In this document: positions 1 through 8,714 of the stretch, in pieces | Position numbering within the stretch: position 1 is the first letter of the stretch | Layout: every line of letters begins with the position of its first letter | Assembly: GCA_046723645.1 (NCBI GenBank) | Contig: JBKOUY010000039.1 | Span: forward strand, 1-42,219 | Source: DASQUK01 sp046723645 | GTDB taxonomy: Bacteria > Actinomycetota > Acidimicrobiia > Acidimicrobiales > VFJN01 | Direction: 5' to 3' | Length of the DNA: 42,219 nt | Notes under the pieces: generated by a model | Seen by the model: only the letters and a program-made list of their open reading frames with translations | Databases searched by the model: none | Told to the model about the DNA's origin: nothing | Position numbers and translations under genes: made by a program

Positions 1-867
1 CTGCTCGCCCTCGCCGGCCTCGGCGACGCCGAAGCGGCGGCGTTCGCCCGCCGCGCCGAGCGCCTCCTCCGCCCGCTCGGCGCGCGCCGGCTCGCCGAGG
101 AGGCCGCCCGGCTCAGCGCGGCACCACGAGCCGCGCCCGCGGTGGCGATCCAGTGCCTGGGCGGGTTCGCCGTGCTTCGCAACGGCACCCCCGTCCCACT
201 CGCCGAATGGAAGTCCCGCAAGGCCCGAGACCTGGTGAAGATGCTCATCGCCCGGAATGGGCGACCCGTGCATCGCGGGGTCCTGATGGACCTGCTGTGG
301 CCGGACGAGCCCCCGGAGCGGACGGCGAGCCGGCTCTCGGTCACGCTCAGCACCGCCCGCGCCGTCCTCGACCCCACCAAGGCCCACCCCGGCGGGTGGT
401 TCCTCGCCGCGGACAACGACACGATCGGGCTCGACGTGGACCACGTCGAGGTCGACGTCCTCCGCTTCCTCGACGTCGGAGCCCGGGCCCTGGCTCATCG
501 CAAGGACGGGCCGTCGGCGGCGGCGCTCGATTCGCTGGAGGAGGCGGAGTCGGCCTACGTCGGCGACGCCTTCCCCGAGGATCCCTACGAGGACTGGGCG
601 GTGTCGCTGCGCGAGCGGGCGTGGGCGACGTACACGGCCGTGGCCCGCACGCTCGCCGACGATGCGGCCGCGGCCGGCGACACCGCCACTGCGGTGCGCT
701 GCTACCTGCGGGTTCTCGAGCACGATGCCTTCGACGAGGGTGCCCACCTCGGGCTCGTCGCGACCCAGCTCGCGGCGGGCCAGCAGGGCGAGGCACGGCG
801 CTCGTACCGGGCCTACTGCACCCGCATGGACGAGTTGGGCGTCGAGGCAGCCCCGTTCCCCACCTGA
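1..867 (+). CDS. BTAD-domain transcriptional regulator, 5'-truncated by window
   Basis: The reading frame is open from base 1, so the gene begins outside the window; the internal GTG at 142 is not the real start. The first 45 or so residues (LLALAGLGDAEAAAFARRAE and on) look like the end of a helical TPR-like region. An OmpR-type winged helix follows (CLGGFAVLRNG, RKARDLVKMLIARNGRPVHR, LLWPDEPP), then a bacterial transcriptional activator domain of TPR-like helices up to the stop (RCYLRVLEHDAFDEGAHLGL). Large AfsR/MalT-like regulators often carry this pair at the C-terminus, so the full protein is probably a signal-responsive DNA-binding activator. Its targets cannot be told from the window. 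The next gene is on the same strand 46 bases downstream. Confidence 0.85.
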   Translation: MLALAGLGDAEAAAFARRAERLLRPLGARRLAEEAARLSAAPRAAPAVAIQCLGGFAVLRNGTPVPLAEWKSRKARDLVKMLIARNGRPVHRGVLMDLLWPDEPPERTASRLSVTLSTARAVLDPTKAHPGGWFLAADNDTIGLDVDHVEVDVLRFLDVGARALAHRKDGPSAAALDSLEEAESAYVGDAFPEDPYEDWAVSLRERAWATYTAVARTLADDAAAAGDTATAVRCYLRVLEHDAFDEGAHLGLVATQLAAGQQGEARRSYRAYCTRMDELGVEAAPFPT

Positions 868-900
868 AGCCGGCCCGAAGGTCGTCCGAAGCGGCACCGG

Positions 901-906
901 CATGAT
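901..906 (+). promoter_or_regulatory. Putative -10 box, leaderless start
   Basis: CATGAT lies 7 bases before the ATG at 914, and there is no Shine-Dalgarno sequence. This spacing fits a transcript starting on the A of ATG, common in actinobacteria. No convincing -35 box is visible. Confidence 0.35.
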
Positions 907-913
907 GCCGGCC

Positions 914-1114
914 ATGGAGACGTTCGTGGTCAGGGCGTGGCGGGCCGCCGCCCATGTCCGACCCGACGTCGACGACGCCGCGCACGCGCTCCGGGGTGTG
1001 GTCGAGCACATCGGTTCGGGCGACAGCATCCCGTACCGGGACGCCGACGAGCTCGTGCAGTTCCTGGTCGGGCAGGCCGACGACAGGGGGGTGGAGTCCG
1101 ACCGGCGCCGGTGA
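914..1114 (+). CDS. Small conserved protein of unknown function (66 aa)
   Basis: The protein begins METFVVRAWRAA and contains LRGVVEHIGSGDSIPY and DADELVQFLVGQ. Short actinobacterial proteins with the same pattern (FVVR, an 'LRGVVEH-GSG' core and a 'ADEL..FL' helix) are familiar to me, but no function is assigned to them. The start at 914 is preferred over ATG codons at 902 and 905 because a -10-like CATGAT at 901-906 overlaps those. The C-terminus is charged (DDRGVESDRRR). There is no signal peptide or membrane segment. It follows the BTAD regulator on the same strand and may be its partner or target, which is inference from position only. Confidence 0.6.
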   Translation: METFVVRAWRAAAHVRPDVDDAAHALRGVVEHIGSGDSIPYRDADELVQFLVGQADDRGVESDRRR

Positions 1115-1158
1115 GCTGGTGACGGTTCCGCCGGCCCATGGCGGACAGGGCCGGCGGC

Positions 1159-1229
1159 GGCCGGGTGGCACCGCGGCGATCCCCAGCGGTGGGCGGAGGA
1201 TCCCTCGGGCGGGGCGGGGCCACCCGGCC
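1159..1229. terminator. Inverted repeat between convergent genes
   Basis: GGCCGGGTGGC (1159-1169) and its exact complement GCCACCCGGCC (1219-1229) flank a 49-base GC-rich spacer. It sits in the 156-base gap between the small gene ending at 1114 and the PGI/PMI gene ending at 1271, so it could stop transcription from both sides. The loop is long and there is no T tract. Confidence 0.3.
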
Positions 1230-1270
1230 AATCCTCCCCGGGCCCGGGCCGGGCGACCGCTCGACTGCCG

Positions 1271-2308
1271 TCAGCCCGCGAGCACCCGCTTCATGTCCTC
1301 CAGGACCGGGACCGGCCCCGGGTCGATGCCCTCCTGGGCGGCCATGTGCAAGGACACGAAGTCGCCGACCAGCGTCAGGTCGAACAGCTGGGCCAGCGGG
1401 CCCTCGCCCACCGCCCGCACCTCGACCACGTCGTGCACCACCTCGGCCATCACCTCCCGGACCAGATCGAACCGCCGGAGTTCCTGGGGGTGCTCCTCGT
1501 CGTGGCGCAGCTCCACCAGGGTGAAGACCTGGCGCGTCATGTCGCCGTGCTGGCCCCAGCCGCAGATCTCGTTGTGGCACAGCTCGGGGACCGTCGCCGC
1601 GAAGGCCGGCGCCTTGGCGTTCTCGTTGACCTGCGCCTTCCACCGCTGGGCCGCGACGCCACCCAGCGGACCGGCGCCGTAGACGAGCGGCATGGTCCGG
1701 CCGATGGTCCGTGCGATCCGCGCCGCCGCGTCGCCGGTGACCAGGGCGTCGCGCCGGGCTCGGAGGCGGGCGACCGCAGCGTCGACCCACGAGGTCGCCC
1801 CCGGGAACAGGCCGACCTGCTCGAGCACCAGCAGCATCGGGACCGCCAGCGCCCCGAGGCCGGCCCGAGGCATCGGGATGTCGGCCGGCATCGGGATGTG
1901 CGGCGCCTGCCAGGCAGGAGCCAGCTCGCCGAGCCGGCCGCCGACCGTCACCACCACCATGCGCGCGCCCGCAGCCGCGGCCGCCTGCGCGGCCTCGATC
2001 GTCTCCTCCGTGTCGCCCGAGAACGACACCGCAAAGCACAGGGTGCCGGGACCGACGAACGACGGTGGGGCATAGCCCTTCGAAACGAGCATCGGCACCG
2101 GCACGAAGGGCCCGCCGATTGCGGTCACCACGTCGCCGGCGATGCCGCTTCCGCCCATGCCCAGCACCACGACGTTGTCGATCTCGTCCGCGGGGGGCAA
2201 GCCCGCCACCGCCGGCACCGCTTCGACGCTGGCCGCCACCTGCTCCGGGAACGTGCGGGCCAGGCCGAACATGTCGAGGCTGTCCAGCACGCCGTCGTCC
2301 AGCACCAC
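1271..2308 (-). CDS. Bifunctional phosphoglucose/phosphomannose isomerase (SIS family)
   Basis: The 345-residue protein has two SIS sugar-isomerase lobes. The first carries VVVLGMGGSGIAGDVV and SFSGDTEETIEAA (phosphate-binding serines). The second carries PLVYGAGPLGGVAAQRWK and PELCHNEICGW, the Glu-His pair typical of the compact archaeal/actinobacterial PGI/PMI family. It should interconvert glucose-6-P, fructose-6-P and mannose-6-P in the cytoplasm. It is the last gene of the minus-strand run, two bases after the Trm112-like gene, with phosphomannomutase just upstream. Together they link glycolysis to mannose-1-P. In several actinobacteria this SIS gene sits in the same place but its activity is untested, so the substrate is inferred from family. 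Confidence 0.85.
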   Translation of the reverse strand: MVLDDGVLDSLDMFGLARTFPEQVAASVEAVPAVAGLPPADEIDNVVVLGMGGSGIAGDVVTAIGGPFVPVPMLVSKGYAPPSFVGPGTLCFAVSFSGDTEETIEAAQAAAAAGARMVVVTVGGRLGELAPAWQAPHIPMPADIPMPRAGLGALAVPMLLVLEQVGLFPGATSWVDAAVARLRARRDALVTGDAAARIARTIGRTMPLVYGAGPLGGVAAQRWKAQVNENAKAPAFAATVPELCHNEICGWGQHGDMTRQVFTLVELRHDEEHPQELRRFDLVREVMAEVVHDVVEVRAVGEGPLAQLFDLTLVGDFVSLHMAAQEGIDPGPVPVLEDMKRVLAG

Positions 2309-2310
2309 CG

Positions 2311-2547
2311 CTAGGCCTCGAACGTCGGCTTGATGCCCTCGGCGTCGGCCTTCGCCAGCAGCCGCTCGTGCTCGGCGTCGTCGACGGTCTCGGCCTCGTC
2401 GATCAGCATGATCGGGATGTCCTCGCGGATCGCGTAGCGCCGCTTCAGGCGGGGGTTGTACAGCGTGTCCTCGTCGGCGAAGTAGAGCAGCGGGCCCTTG
2501 TCCTCCGGGCAGGCGAGGATCTCGAGGAGTTGGGGGTCGAGTGCCAT
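2311..2547 (-). CDS. Trm112-like small protein (78 aa)
   Basis: MALDPQLLEILACPEDKGPL and NPRLKRRYAIREDIPIMLID are the hallmark Trm112 pattern: an N-terminal helix, a knuckle, and a 'YPI..GIP.ML' strand. Eukaryotic Trm112 binds Zn and activates methyltransferases; bacterial versions are uncharacterised. Here only one Cys remains (ACPEDK), so the usual four-Cys zinc site is not complete. The C-terminal tail is acidic and helical. It lies 2 bases before the PGI/PMI gene and 4 bases after phosphomannomutase, so it is certainly co-transcribed with them. A role in sugar-phosphate metabolism is inferred from this conserved placement only. Confidence 0.85.
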   Translation of the reverse strand: MALDPQLLEILACPEDKGPLLYFADEDTLYNPRLKRRYAIREDIPIMLIDEAETVDDAEHERLLAKADAEGIKPTFEA

Positions 2548-2551
2548 CGGG

Positions 2552-3913
2552 TCATCCTTTGGTGATCAGTTCCCGGACCTCGGCGACGTGGGCGTCGACG
2601 GCGGAGCGGGTGGGGCCTTCGAGGTTTAGCCGCAGCAACGGCTCGGTGTTGGACGGCCGCAGGTTGAACCACCAGTCGCCGACGTCCACGGTCAGGCCGT
2701 CGAGGCGGTCCTGGTCGGCATCGGCATAGGCGGCGGCCACCCGGTCGATGACCGCACCGGGGTCGTCGACGGCGGTGTTGAGCTCGCCGGAGGCGGCGTA
2801 GCGGTCGAACGGCCGGCGTAGTTCGGACAGGGGGACGCCCGCCTTGCAGATGCGCTCGAGCACGACCAGGGCGGCGATGCTCCCGGAATCGGCGCGGAAG
2901 TTGTCACGGAAGTAGTAGTGCGCCGAGTGCTCACCGCCGAAAGCGGCGCCGGTCTCTGCCATGACCTGCTTGATGAACGAGTGGCCGACGCGCGTCCGCA
3001 CCGGGATGCCACCGTGCTCGCGTATTACCTCGGGGACGGCCTTCGAGGAGATGAGGTTGTACAGGATCGTCGCCCCCGGCTCGCGCTCGAGGATGCCGGT
3101 GGCGACGATCGAGGTCGTGGTCGATCCCGACAGCGGCTCCGCCCGGTCGTCCACCAGGAACACCCGGTCTGCGTCGCCGTCGAAAGCGAGGCCGACGTCC
3201 GCTCCGGTGGACCTGACGCGGGCCTGGAGGTCACGCAGGTTCTCGGGCTGGATGGGATCCGCGGGGTGGTGGGGGAACGTGCCGTCGAGCTCCGGGTAGA
3301 GGAGGTCGAGCGCGAACGGCAGGCCGTCGAACACCCGGGGAACGACGAGCCCGCCCATCCCGTTGGCGGTGTCTGCCACGACCTTCAGCGGGCGCAGGGC
3401 GCTCACGTCGACGAACGACCGCACGTGACGGGCGAAGTCGTCGAGCAGGTCGAGGGACTCGATGCGCCCGGCCTCGGTGGGCGCAGCCGCCACCCCGGAT
3501 GCGACCAGCCGCTTGATGTCGCCCAGCCCGGTGTCCTGCCCGATCGGTCGGGCGCCGGCAAGGCAGAGCTTGATGCCGTTGTACTTGGCGGGGTTGTGCG
3601 ACGCCGTGAACATCGCAGCCGGCGCGTCCTGCGACCCTGCGGCGAAGTACACGAGATCGGTCGACGCCAGCCCGAGGTCGACGACGTCGAGCCCCTGATG
3701 CTGCACGCCCTCGGCGAAGGCGCTGGCCAACTCGACCCCGCTCGTGCGCATGTCGCGGGCCACGAGCACGCGGCGGGGAGGGTGGCCGCCGGCGCGGTCG
3801 CGCACGAAGCGGCCGAACGCGGCGCCGATCTGCTCGCACAGGGCCGCGTCGATCTGATCGGGCACGACGCCCCGGATGTCATAGGCCTTGAAGATGGTGT
3901 CCAGATCCGCCAT
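2552..3913 (-). CDS. manB: Phosphomannomutase/phosphoglucomutase
   Basis: A 453-residue alpha-D-phosphohexomutase that should convert mannose-6-P (possibly also glucose-6-P) to the 1-phosphate. All four family signatures are present. The phosphoserine loop is FTASHNP with Ser105. The Mg-binding loop is AFDGDADRVFLVDD. The sugar-specificity loop is GGEHSAHYYF, where the GEHSAH form is usual for PMM/PGM. The phosphate-binding loop is RPSNTEPLLRLNLEG. The start MADLDTIFKAYDIRG is the family N-terminus; the frame stays open far upstream, but that extension overlaps the glycosyltransferase. It lies 13 bases after that gene and 4 bases before the Trm112-like gene. Its product feeds GDP-mannose synthesis and thus the gmd/rmd pathway further along the window. 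Confidence 0.92.
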   Translation of the reverse strand: MADLDTIFKAYDIRGVVPDQIDAALCEQIGAAFGRFVRDRAGGHPPRRVLVARDMRTSGVELASAFAEGVQHQGLDVVDLGLASTDLVYFAAGSQDAPAAMFTASHNPAKYNGIKLCLAGARPIGQDTGLGDIKRLVASGVAAAPTEAGRIESLDLLDDFARHVRSFVDVSALRPLKVVADTANGMGGLVVPRVFDGLPFALDLLYPELDGTFPHHPADPIQPENLRDLQARVRSTGADVGLAFDGDADRVFLVDDRAEPLSGSTTTSIVATGILEREPGATILYNLISSKAVPEVIREHGGIPVRTRVGHSFIKQVMAETGAAFGGEHSAHYYFRDNFRADSGSIAALVVLERICKAGVPLSELRRPFDRYAASGELNTAVDDPGAVIDRVAAAYADADQDRLDGLTVDVGDWWFNLRPSNTEPLLRLNLEGPTRSAVDAHVAEVRELITKG

Positions 3914-3926
3914 GCGGCGCCCCAAG

Positions 3927-5147
3927 CTAGTCCGACGGGACGGCCGGGCTGGGGGCCGCCAGGGAGCCGTCCAACGTCGGCGGAGCGTCGCCATTGGCCT
4001 CGTATTCCCCCTCGGCCGACCACCGGCGGATCCGCGCCAGGTCGAGCAGGAGGCGGCCCGCGTCCCGTCCCTCGCGGACCGTCGACCGCCGGGTGTTCGC
4101 GACCTCGACCGGGACCTCCACCAGGGACAGCTGGTGGCGCTCGACGAGGTGCAACACCTCGATGTCGAAGGCGAACCGGTCGACCCGTGTGCGCGCGAAC
4201 ACGAACCGGGCCACGTCGGATCGGAACGCCTTGAGCCCGCCCTGCGTGTCGCGATAGCTGCCGAGCAGGACCACATAGCCGAGCCAGTTGATGATCCGGC
4301 TGCCGAGCGCACGCAGCGGCGGAGCCGGCGCCAGAGTGCGGCTGTCGGGATGGCGTCGGTCGCCGATCGCCACGTCCCAGCCGTCCTCGATCGCCGCGAG
4401 CACCCGGCGGACCTGATCGGGCGCGTAGGCAAGGTCGGCGTCGGTGAATGCGACGGTGCGACCGCGGGCCGCCATCACGCCGGCGCGCACCGCCGCACCC
4501 TTGCCCCGGTTGCGGGGCTGGACCACCACCTGGTCGGCCCCGCCGGCCAGGGCGGCGTCGGCCGTGCCGTCCATTGACCCGTCGTCGACCACGACCACCT
4601 CGTAGCCCCCGGCCTCCCGGACGTCCGCCAGTGCCTCCCCCAGCCGGCGGACGGTCTCGCCGATGCGGTCGGCCTCGCCGTAGGCCGGCACCACCACGCT
4701 GAGGCGAAGGGCGCCCGGTGGCTCGGGGCGCGACCACCGGACGCCGCGTGCGGAGGTCAGCTCGGAAACGAGGACCCAGCGGTAGCCGACGAGCCGGACC
4801 GCCCCGGCCACCACCAGCGCCACCACCTTCGCCTCGACGAGCGCCGCGGTCGACGAGAAGCCGGTGCCGGCGAACAGGGCGCGCAGCACCGCCACGTCCA
4901 CGATCGCGGCCAGGGCGGCCACGCCCACGAACGCTGCGGGGACCTCGACCCAGCGCACGTACGGGTCGCTCCGGAACGTGACGACGCGGTGCAGGACGTA
5001 CGACAGCGCGCTGGCAACGGCGATGGCCGCGAGGTCGGCCACGACCAGGATCCAGCCGAACACATCCCGGAACAGCACCAGGAGCCCGACGTCCACCACC
5101 GTCGGCACGAGCGCCACCGCGGTGAAGCGGCGGATCCTGCCGGTCAC
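3927..5147 (-). CDS. GtrA-domain/GT2 fusion polyprenyl-phosphate glycosyltransferase
   Basis: The 406-residue protein starts with a GtrA-like membrane domain of about four helices (FTAVALVPTVVDVGLLVLF, then VLHRVVTFRSDPYVRW, the typical GtrA end of helix 2). A GT2 domain follows from about residue 135 (LSVVVPAYGEADRIGETV, VVVVDDGSMDGT, NRGKGAAVRAGV, FTDADLAY with the DxD metal site, DTQGGLKAF, RFAFDIEVL). The GT2 part resembles dolichyl-phosphate glucosyl- and mannosyltransferases, so it likely charges a polyprenyl phosphate and flips it with the GtrA part. The GTG start overlaps the upstream stop by four bases (GTGA), which decides the start. Usually GtrA is C-terminal or separate; here it leads. 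The donor sugar is unknown. Confidence 0.85.
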   Translation of the reverse strand: MTGRIRRFTAVALVPTVVDVGLLVLFRDVFGWILVVADLAAIAVASALSYVLHRVVTFRSDPYVRWVEVPAAFVGVAALAAIVDVAVLRALFAGTGFSSTAALVEAKVVALVVAGAVRLVGYRWVLVSELTSARGVRWSRPEPPGALRLSVVVPAYGEADRIGETVRRLGEALADVREAGGYEVVVVDDGSMDGTADAALAGGADQVVVQPRNRGKGAAVRAGVMAARGRTVAFTDADLAYAPDQVRRVLAAIEDGWDVAIGDRRHPDSRTLAPAPPLRALGSRIINWLGYVVLLGSYRDTQGGLKAFRSDVARFVFARTRVDRFAFDIEVLHLVERHQLSLVEVPVEVANTRRSTVREGRDAGRLLLDLARIRRWSAEGEYEANGDAPPTLDGSLAAPSPAVPSD

Positions 5148-7936
5148 GGCCCCGATTCTGCCGGCGTGGCCGGCGCGGCCGGCGCGGCGCCGTCCCGGCC
5201 GCGGAACCGGTAGACGCCCGCCCGCACCAGCAGCACGAGGCCCACGAGGCCCAGCGCGGTCAGCGAGTACGACAGCCACTCCACGCCCGTGCGCCCGTAC
5301 GTCAGCTCGACGTGGGTATCGGTCGGGATGACGACCATGAAGTTGGGCGCGACCCGGTACGGGCCCTCGGCGCCCGACGCCTTCCAGTTGGGGAAGTACG
5401 ACATCTTCACCAGGACCGGCTCGCCCACCCGATCGACGTCGAACGAGATGCTCTCGTTGTCGATGACCGGGTTCGACACCTCCACGGGGTCGATCGGCCG
5501 GGCCGTCGGGTGCTCGCCCACCTCGACCCGCTGCCAGTCGTCCGGTCCGCTCCTCGCCAGTGGCACGTCCCACCAGGTGGGGTCGGTGAACCACTGGATG
5601 GCCGGGCCGTAGAAGCGGCCCGACTCGTCACGCGGTTCCTCCATCCACTCCCGCTGGGTGTTGTCGACACCCGTCACCACCGCCGGCTCGTTCGCGAGCG
5701 GCTGGATCACGTCGCTGTCGGCGACTTCGAAGATGACCCAGGGCCCGGACGCGGCGATCTCGGTGAGCTCGGGATTCGAGCGGGCCTGGCTGATGGCGTT
5801 CTCGGAGGTGGCCATGTAGTAACGGACGCCCATCATCTGTAGGTGGTCGACGCCCTTGGTGATGTCGAAGCCGCCGTACGGCAGGTCGCGCTGGGCGGCG
5901 CTCGGTGCCGTGGACAGCTCCGTCTGCACCAGGAAGTGGTACGGCGTCGTCGCCGAGGCCTCGAAGTACAGGCCCTCCATGGAGCCGATGCACCCATCGG
6001 TCCAGTGCGGCAGGAGCATGAGCGCCATGGGTGTGCCGTAGCGATCGAGCTCCCGCTCGTACTCCCAGAAGGCCCGGCCGCAGCCCTCGTCCTTCCCCAC
6101 CTGCTGCATGGTGCGGACCACGTCGTGGTACTCGCGGTACGAGTCCTTCAGCTCGTAGCCCGTGTAGTTCCACTTCGCCCATGACTTCACGAAGCTCTCG
6201 GGTGTGGCGGTCGTCCTCCACGGGCTGAAGCTGGGCCACCGGTAGCCGGCGGTGCTCACGCCGTCGGTGCCCACGACGCGCTGGCTGAACGGCAGGGCGC
6301 CCATCGGCAGACCCACGACGACCAGGACAACCGCCAGCGACCCGAGGGCGGTGAGCGCCCCCGCCCCGGCGGGCTCACGCCGGTCGGCCCTCGCCAGCTG
6401 CATGACCGTGCGGATCGTCTCTCCGACGGCGACCGCCGCCAGCAGCATGGCGGTCAGGTAGTAGAAGGGCAGCAGGCGCCCGTTCCACAGCCGGCCCTCG
6501 GGGATCACGACGAACGCGATTCCCACGCCCACGGTGAGGATCAGCAGGAAGATGCCGACCCGCAGGCGCAGGGCCAGGCTCAGCACCGCGCCCACGAGCG
6601 CCAGGGCGAACACCCAGCGGAGGTCGACGTCGGGCGTGCGGTAGGGGAACAGGTGCTGGAGCCACTCGCGGAACCGGGACAGCTCGTCGTCGGCGTAGGG
6701 CAGCTTCTCCCAGCCCATGTCGTTCAGGAACGCGCGCCGGAGATAGAAGGGCCCCACCCAGAAGGCCGACAGCAGCCCGCCCACCACCAGGGTCGGCACC
6801 AACCAGCGGACGCTCTCGGAGAGCAGCCAGAAGCCGGCGAGCGCCACGACCGCCCCGAGACCGGCCAGGAGCAACGCCCCGGCCGCGGCGGGCGCCCCGA
6901 GCGCCAGGCCGGCGATCGCCAGGACCGTTCCGCCGCCGATGAGCCAGAGGCCGGGGGCGAGCGGGGCCGTCGTGCGGCGGAACCGCACGAGCACCGCCAC
7001 TGCGGTGGCCGCCAGCACCCAGAACGCAGGGATCAGGTGACAAAGCCCCGTCAGGGCCAGCAGCACGGCCGCAAGCGCCCGGTGCTCCCCGGTGCGCAGG
7101 CCCCGGAGCATCACGCCCAGGTACAGGATCCCGAAGCTCAGCGACATGGAAAAGGCGAACTCACCGGCCAGCGTCGACGCCACGTTGCCGCCGTAGATGG
7201 TGAAGCCCCGGTAGAAGAGGAACGGGAGCGTCGCCACCGCCATCACCGCGGGCGTCGGGAAGCGGGCGCCGGCGAGGCGGCCGAAGGCGTACGCGGCCAG
7301 CGGCAGCGCCACCACGCCGCTGATGGTCACCAGTTTGAAGGCGACCCCGTAGGAGAACCCGACCAGCGCGAAGGCGACCACCGCGCCGGCGATGGAGAGA
7401 TTGCGAAGCCGGGGAAGATGGCGTTGCCACACGGCCACCCCGACGAGGCCGAACCCCACAAAGGCCGGCAGCAGCGCCGCCCATCCGTGGATGCCGGCGT
7501 TGAGCACCACGATGAACAGCGACGGCACGACCATGTAGAACTGAAATGCCGGGAAGCCCGCGTACCAATCGGGCGTCCACCCCGCGAGCTGCAGGCTGGG
7601 GAGCAGGTGGTCGCGTAGGTAGGCGGGGGCCCAGACGTGGGCGCCCATGTCGCCGCCCGCCGGCGTCGTGTTCCGCATCAGCAGGCCTGGCTGCAGCTGG
7701 AGGACGATGAAGATCACGCAGGTCGCCAGCACGGCCAGGTCGACGCCCCAGCGGATCATCCGCCGCCGCCGGAGCTCGACCTCTTCGTCGTAGCCGTCGC
7801 GGTCCGCGGAATCGAGGGCCTCGTCGAGGTCGGCGAGGCCCACCGTGTGGTCGCCGTCGCCGATGCCGTCGTCAACGACGTTGGTTTCGATCACGATGGT
7901 GGCTTCGACGCCCTCGGCATCCGGTTCGGCGCGCAC
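5144..7936 (-). CDS. Large polytopic membrane protein, GT-C-like (PTPS-related membrane family)
   Basis: A 930-residue protein. An acidic cytoplasmic N-terminus of about 60 residues precedes the first helix (GVDLAVLATCVIFIVLQL). The first outer loop has GGDMGAHVWAPAYL and TPDWYAGFPAFQFYMV, the pattern of the membrane family labelled '6-pyruvoyl-tetrahydropterin synthase related', which resembles GT-C glycosyltransferases. About a dozen helices follow, then a large extracytoplasmic region (near residues 570-880) and one last helix (SLTALGLVGLVLLVRAGVYR). It probably acts on lipid-linked sugars made by the adjacent GtrA-GT2 protein, with which it overlaps by four bases. The GTG start is one base after the CPBP stop region. 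Function is inferred from topology and context; I see no proven catalytic residue. Confidence 0.75.
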   Translation of the reverse strand: MRAEPDAEGVEATIVIETNVVDDGIGDGDHTVGLADLDEALDSADRDGYDEEVELRRRRMIRWGVDLAVLATCVIFIVLQLQPGLLMRNTTPAGGDMGAHVWAPAYLRDHLLPSLQLAGWTPDWYAGFPAFQFYMVVPSLFIVVLNAGIHGWAALLPAFVGFGLVGVAVWQRHLPRLRNLSIAGAVVAFALVGFSYGVAFKLVTISGVVALPLAAYAFGRLAGARFPTPAVMAVATLPFLFYRGFTIYGGNVASTLAGEFAFSMSLSFGILYLGVMLRGLRTGEHRALAAVLLALTGLCHLIPAFWVLAATAVAVLVRFRRTTAPLAPGLWLIGGGTVLAIAGLALGAPAAAGALLLAGLGAVVALAGFWLLSESVRWLVPTLVVGGLLSAFWVGPFYLRRAFLNDMGWEKLPYADDELSRFREWLQHLFPYRTPDVDLRWVFALALVGAVLSLALRLRVGIFLLILTVGVGIAFVVIPEGRLWNGRLLPFYYLTAMLLAAVAVGETIRTVMQLARADRREPAGAGALTALGSLAVVLVVVGLPMGALPFSQRVVGTDGVSTAGYRWPSFSPWRTTATPESFVKSWAKWNYTGYELKDSYREYHDVVRTMQQVGKDEGCGRAFWEYERELDRYGTPMALMLLPHWTDGCIGSMEGLYFEASATTPYHFLVQTELSTAPSAAQRDLPYGGFDITKGVDHLQMMGVRYYMATSENAISQARSNPELTEIAASGPWVIFEVADSDVIQPLANEPAVVTGVDNTQREWMEEPRDESGRFYGPAIQWFTDPTWWDVPLARSGPDDWQRVEVGEHPTARPIDPVEVSNPVIDNESISFDVDRVGEPVLVKMSYFPNWKASGAEGPYRVAPNFMVVIPTDTHVELTYGRTGVEWLSYSLTALGLVGLVLLVRAGVYRFRGRDGAAPAAPATPAESGP

Positions 7937-7937
7937 G

Positions 7938-8672
7938 TCACCTCCCGACCAGGAACAGCACGGTGGTCATGTTGAAGACGATGTGCGCAGCGATCGGAGC
8001 CGCCAGGTGGCCCGTACGGTGCGCGAGCACCCCGAGCACCACGCCGAACATCACCAAGGCCGGAAGCTGCAGGAGCTGGAAGTGGGAGACGCCGAACAGC
8101 ACCGCCGAGCCGAGGATGCCGGTCCAGACCCCGAAACGCCGCTCGAGCGACCGCTGCAGCAGGCCCCGGTAGAAGATCTCCTCCACGATTGGTGCACCGA
8201 TGCCCACGATCAGGATGAGCATGGCAACCCCGAGCGAACTGGTGGCCCGGTCCGTCAGTCCACGGGCGGGATCCTCGAGATCGCTCGAATCGAGGTCGGT
8301 CAGCCAGAAGATGGGCCCGTACAGCAGCGGGATCAGGATCAGCTGCGTCAGCAGGCCGGCTGCGAAACCGAGGGGCGCATCCCATCCCTCCGACCGGAGG
8401 CCGAAGTCGCGCACCGGGCCGTTGCCCTTGAGCTTCGACGCCGCCAGGGGCACGCCCAGCATCCCGACCCACAGCCCGAGCTGGGCGACCGCAACCCACG
8501 CGAGCGAAAGGTCCTCCAGGTCGGTGGCGTCGCTGTTCAGGGCCAGCACGATCGCCGCCGCGATCGCCCCCCCGATCTGAGCGAGCACCCAGCCCAGCGC
8601 AGCGTCGCCCAGGCCCCAGCGGACCTCGGCGCGCTCTTCAGGCGCAGTCATCGTCGGGACGGGCTCGGGCAC
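7938..8672 (-). CDS. CPBP-family intramembrane metalloprotease
   Basis: A 244-residue protein with about seven membrane helices. The three CPBP (Abi/Rce1-like) motifs are visible: GAPIVEEIFYRGLLQRSL (the EExxxR glutamates), LFGVSHF (a conserved His) and APIAAHIVFNMTTVLF (the HxxxN motif). Family members cleave membrane or prenylated substrates, or serve in bacteriocin immunity; no substrate is evident here. GTG at 8672 is chosen because TAGCCT sits six bases upstream as a leaderless-type -10; ATG at 8651, seven codons in, is an alternative. It follows DUF3499 after 42 bases and precedes the large membrane protein by one base, so it is in the same run. Confidence 0.85.
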   Translation of the reverse strand: MPEPVPTMTAPEERAEVRWGLGDAALGWVLAQIGGAIAAAIVLALNSDATDLEDLSLAWVAVAQLGLWVGMLGVPLAASKLKGNGPVRDFGLRSEGWDAPLGFAAGLLTQLILIPLLYGPIFWLTDLDSSDLEDPARGLTDRATSSLGVAMLILIVGIGAPIVEEIFYRGLLQRSLERRFGVWTGILGSAVLFGVSHFQLLQLPALVMFGVVLGVLAHRTGHLAAPIAAHIVFNMTTVLFLVGR

Positions 8673-8714
8673 CGGAACAGGCTACGGCCCCGCCGGGAGG
8701 CCGCCAGCGCGGCG

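Noticed and set aside
2918..4234. 438-residue plus-strand frame
   Set aside because: Antisense shadow of phosphomannomutase and the GT2 gene; the codon pattern is typical of high-GC noise.
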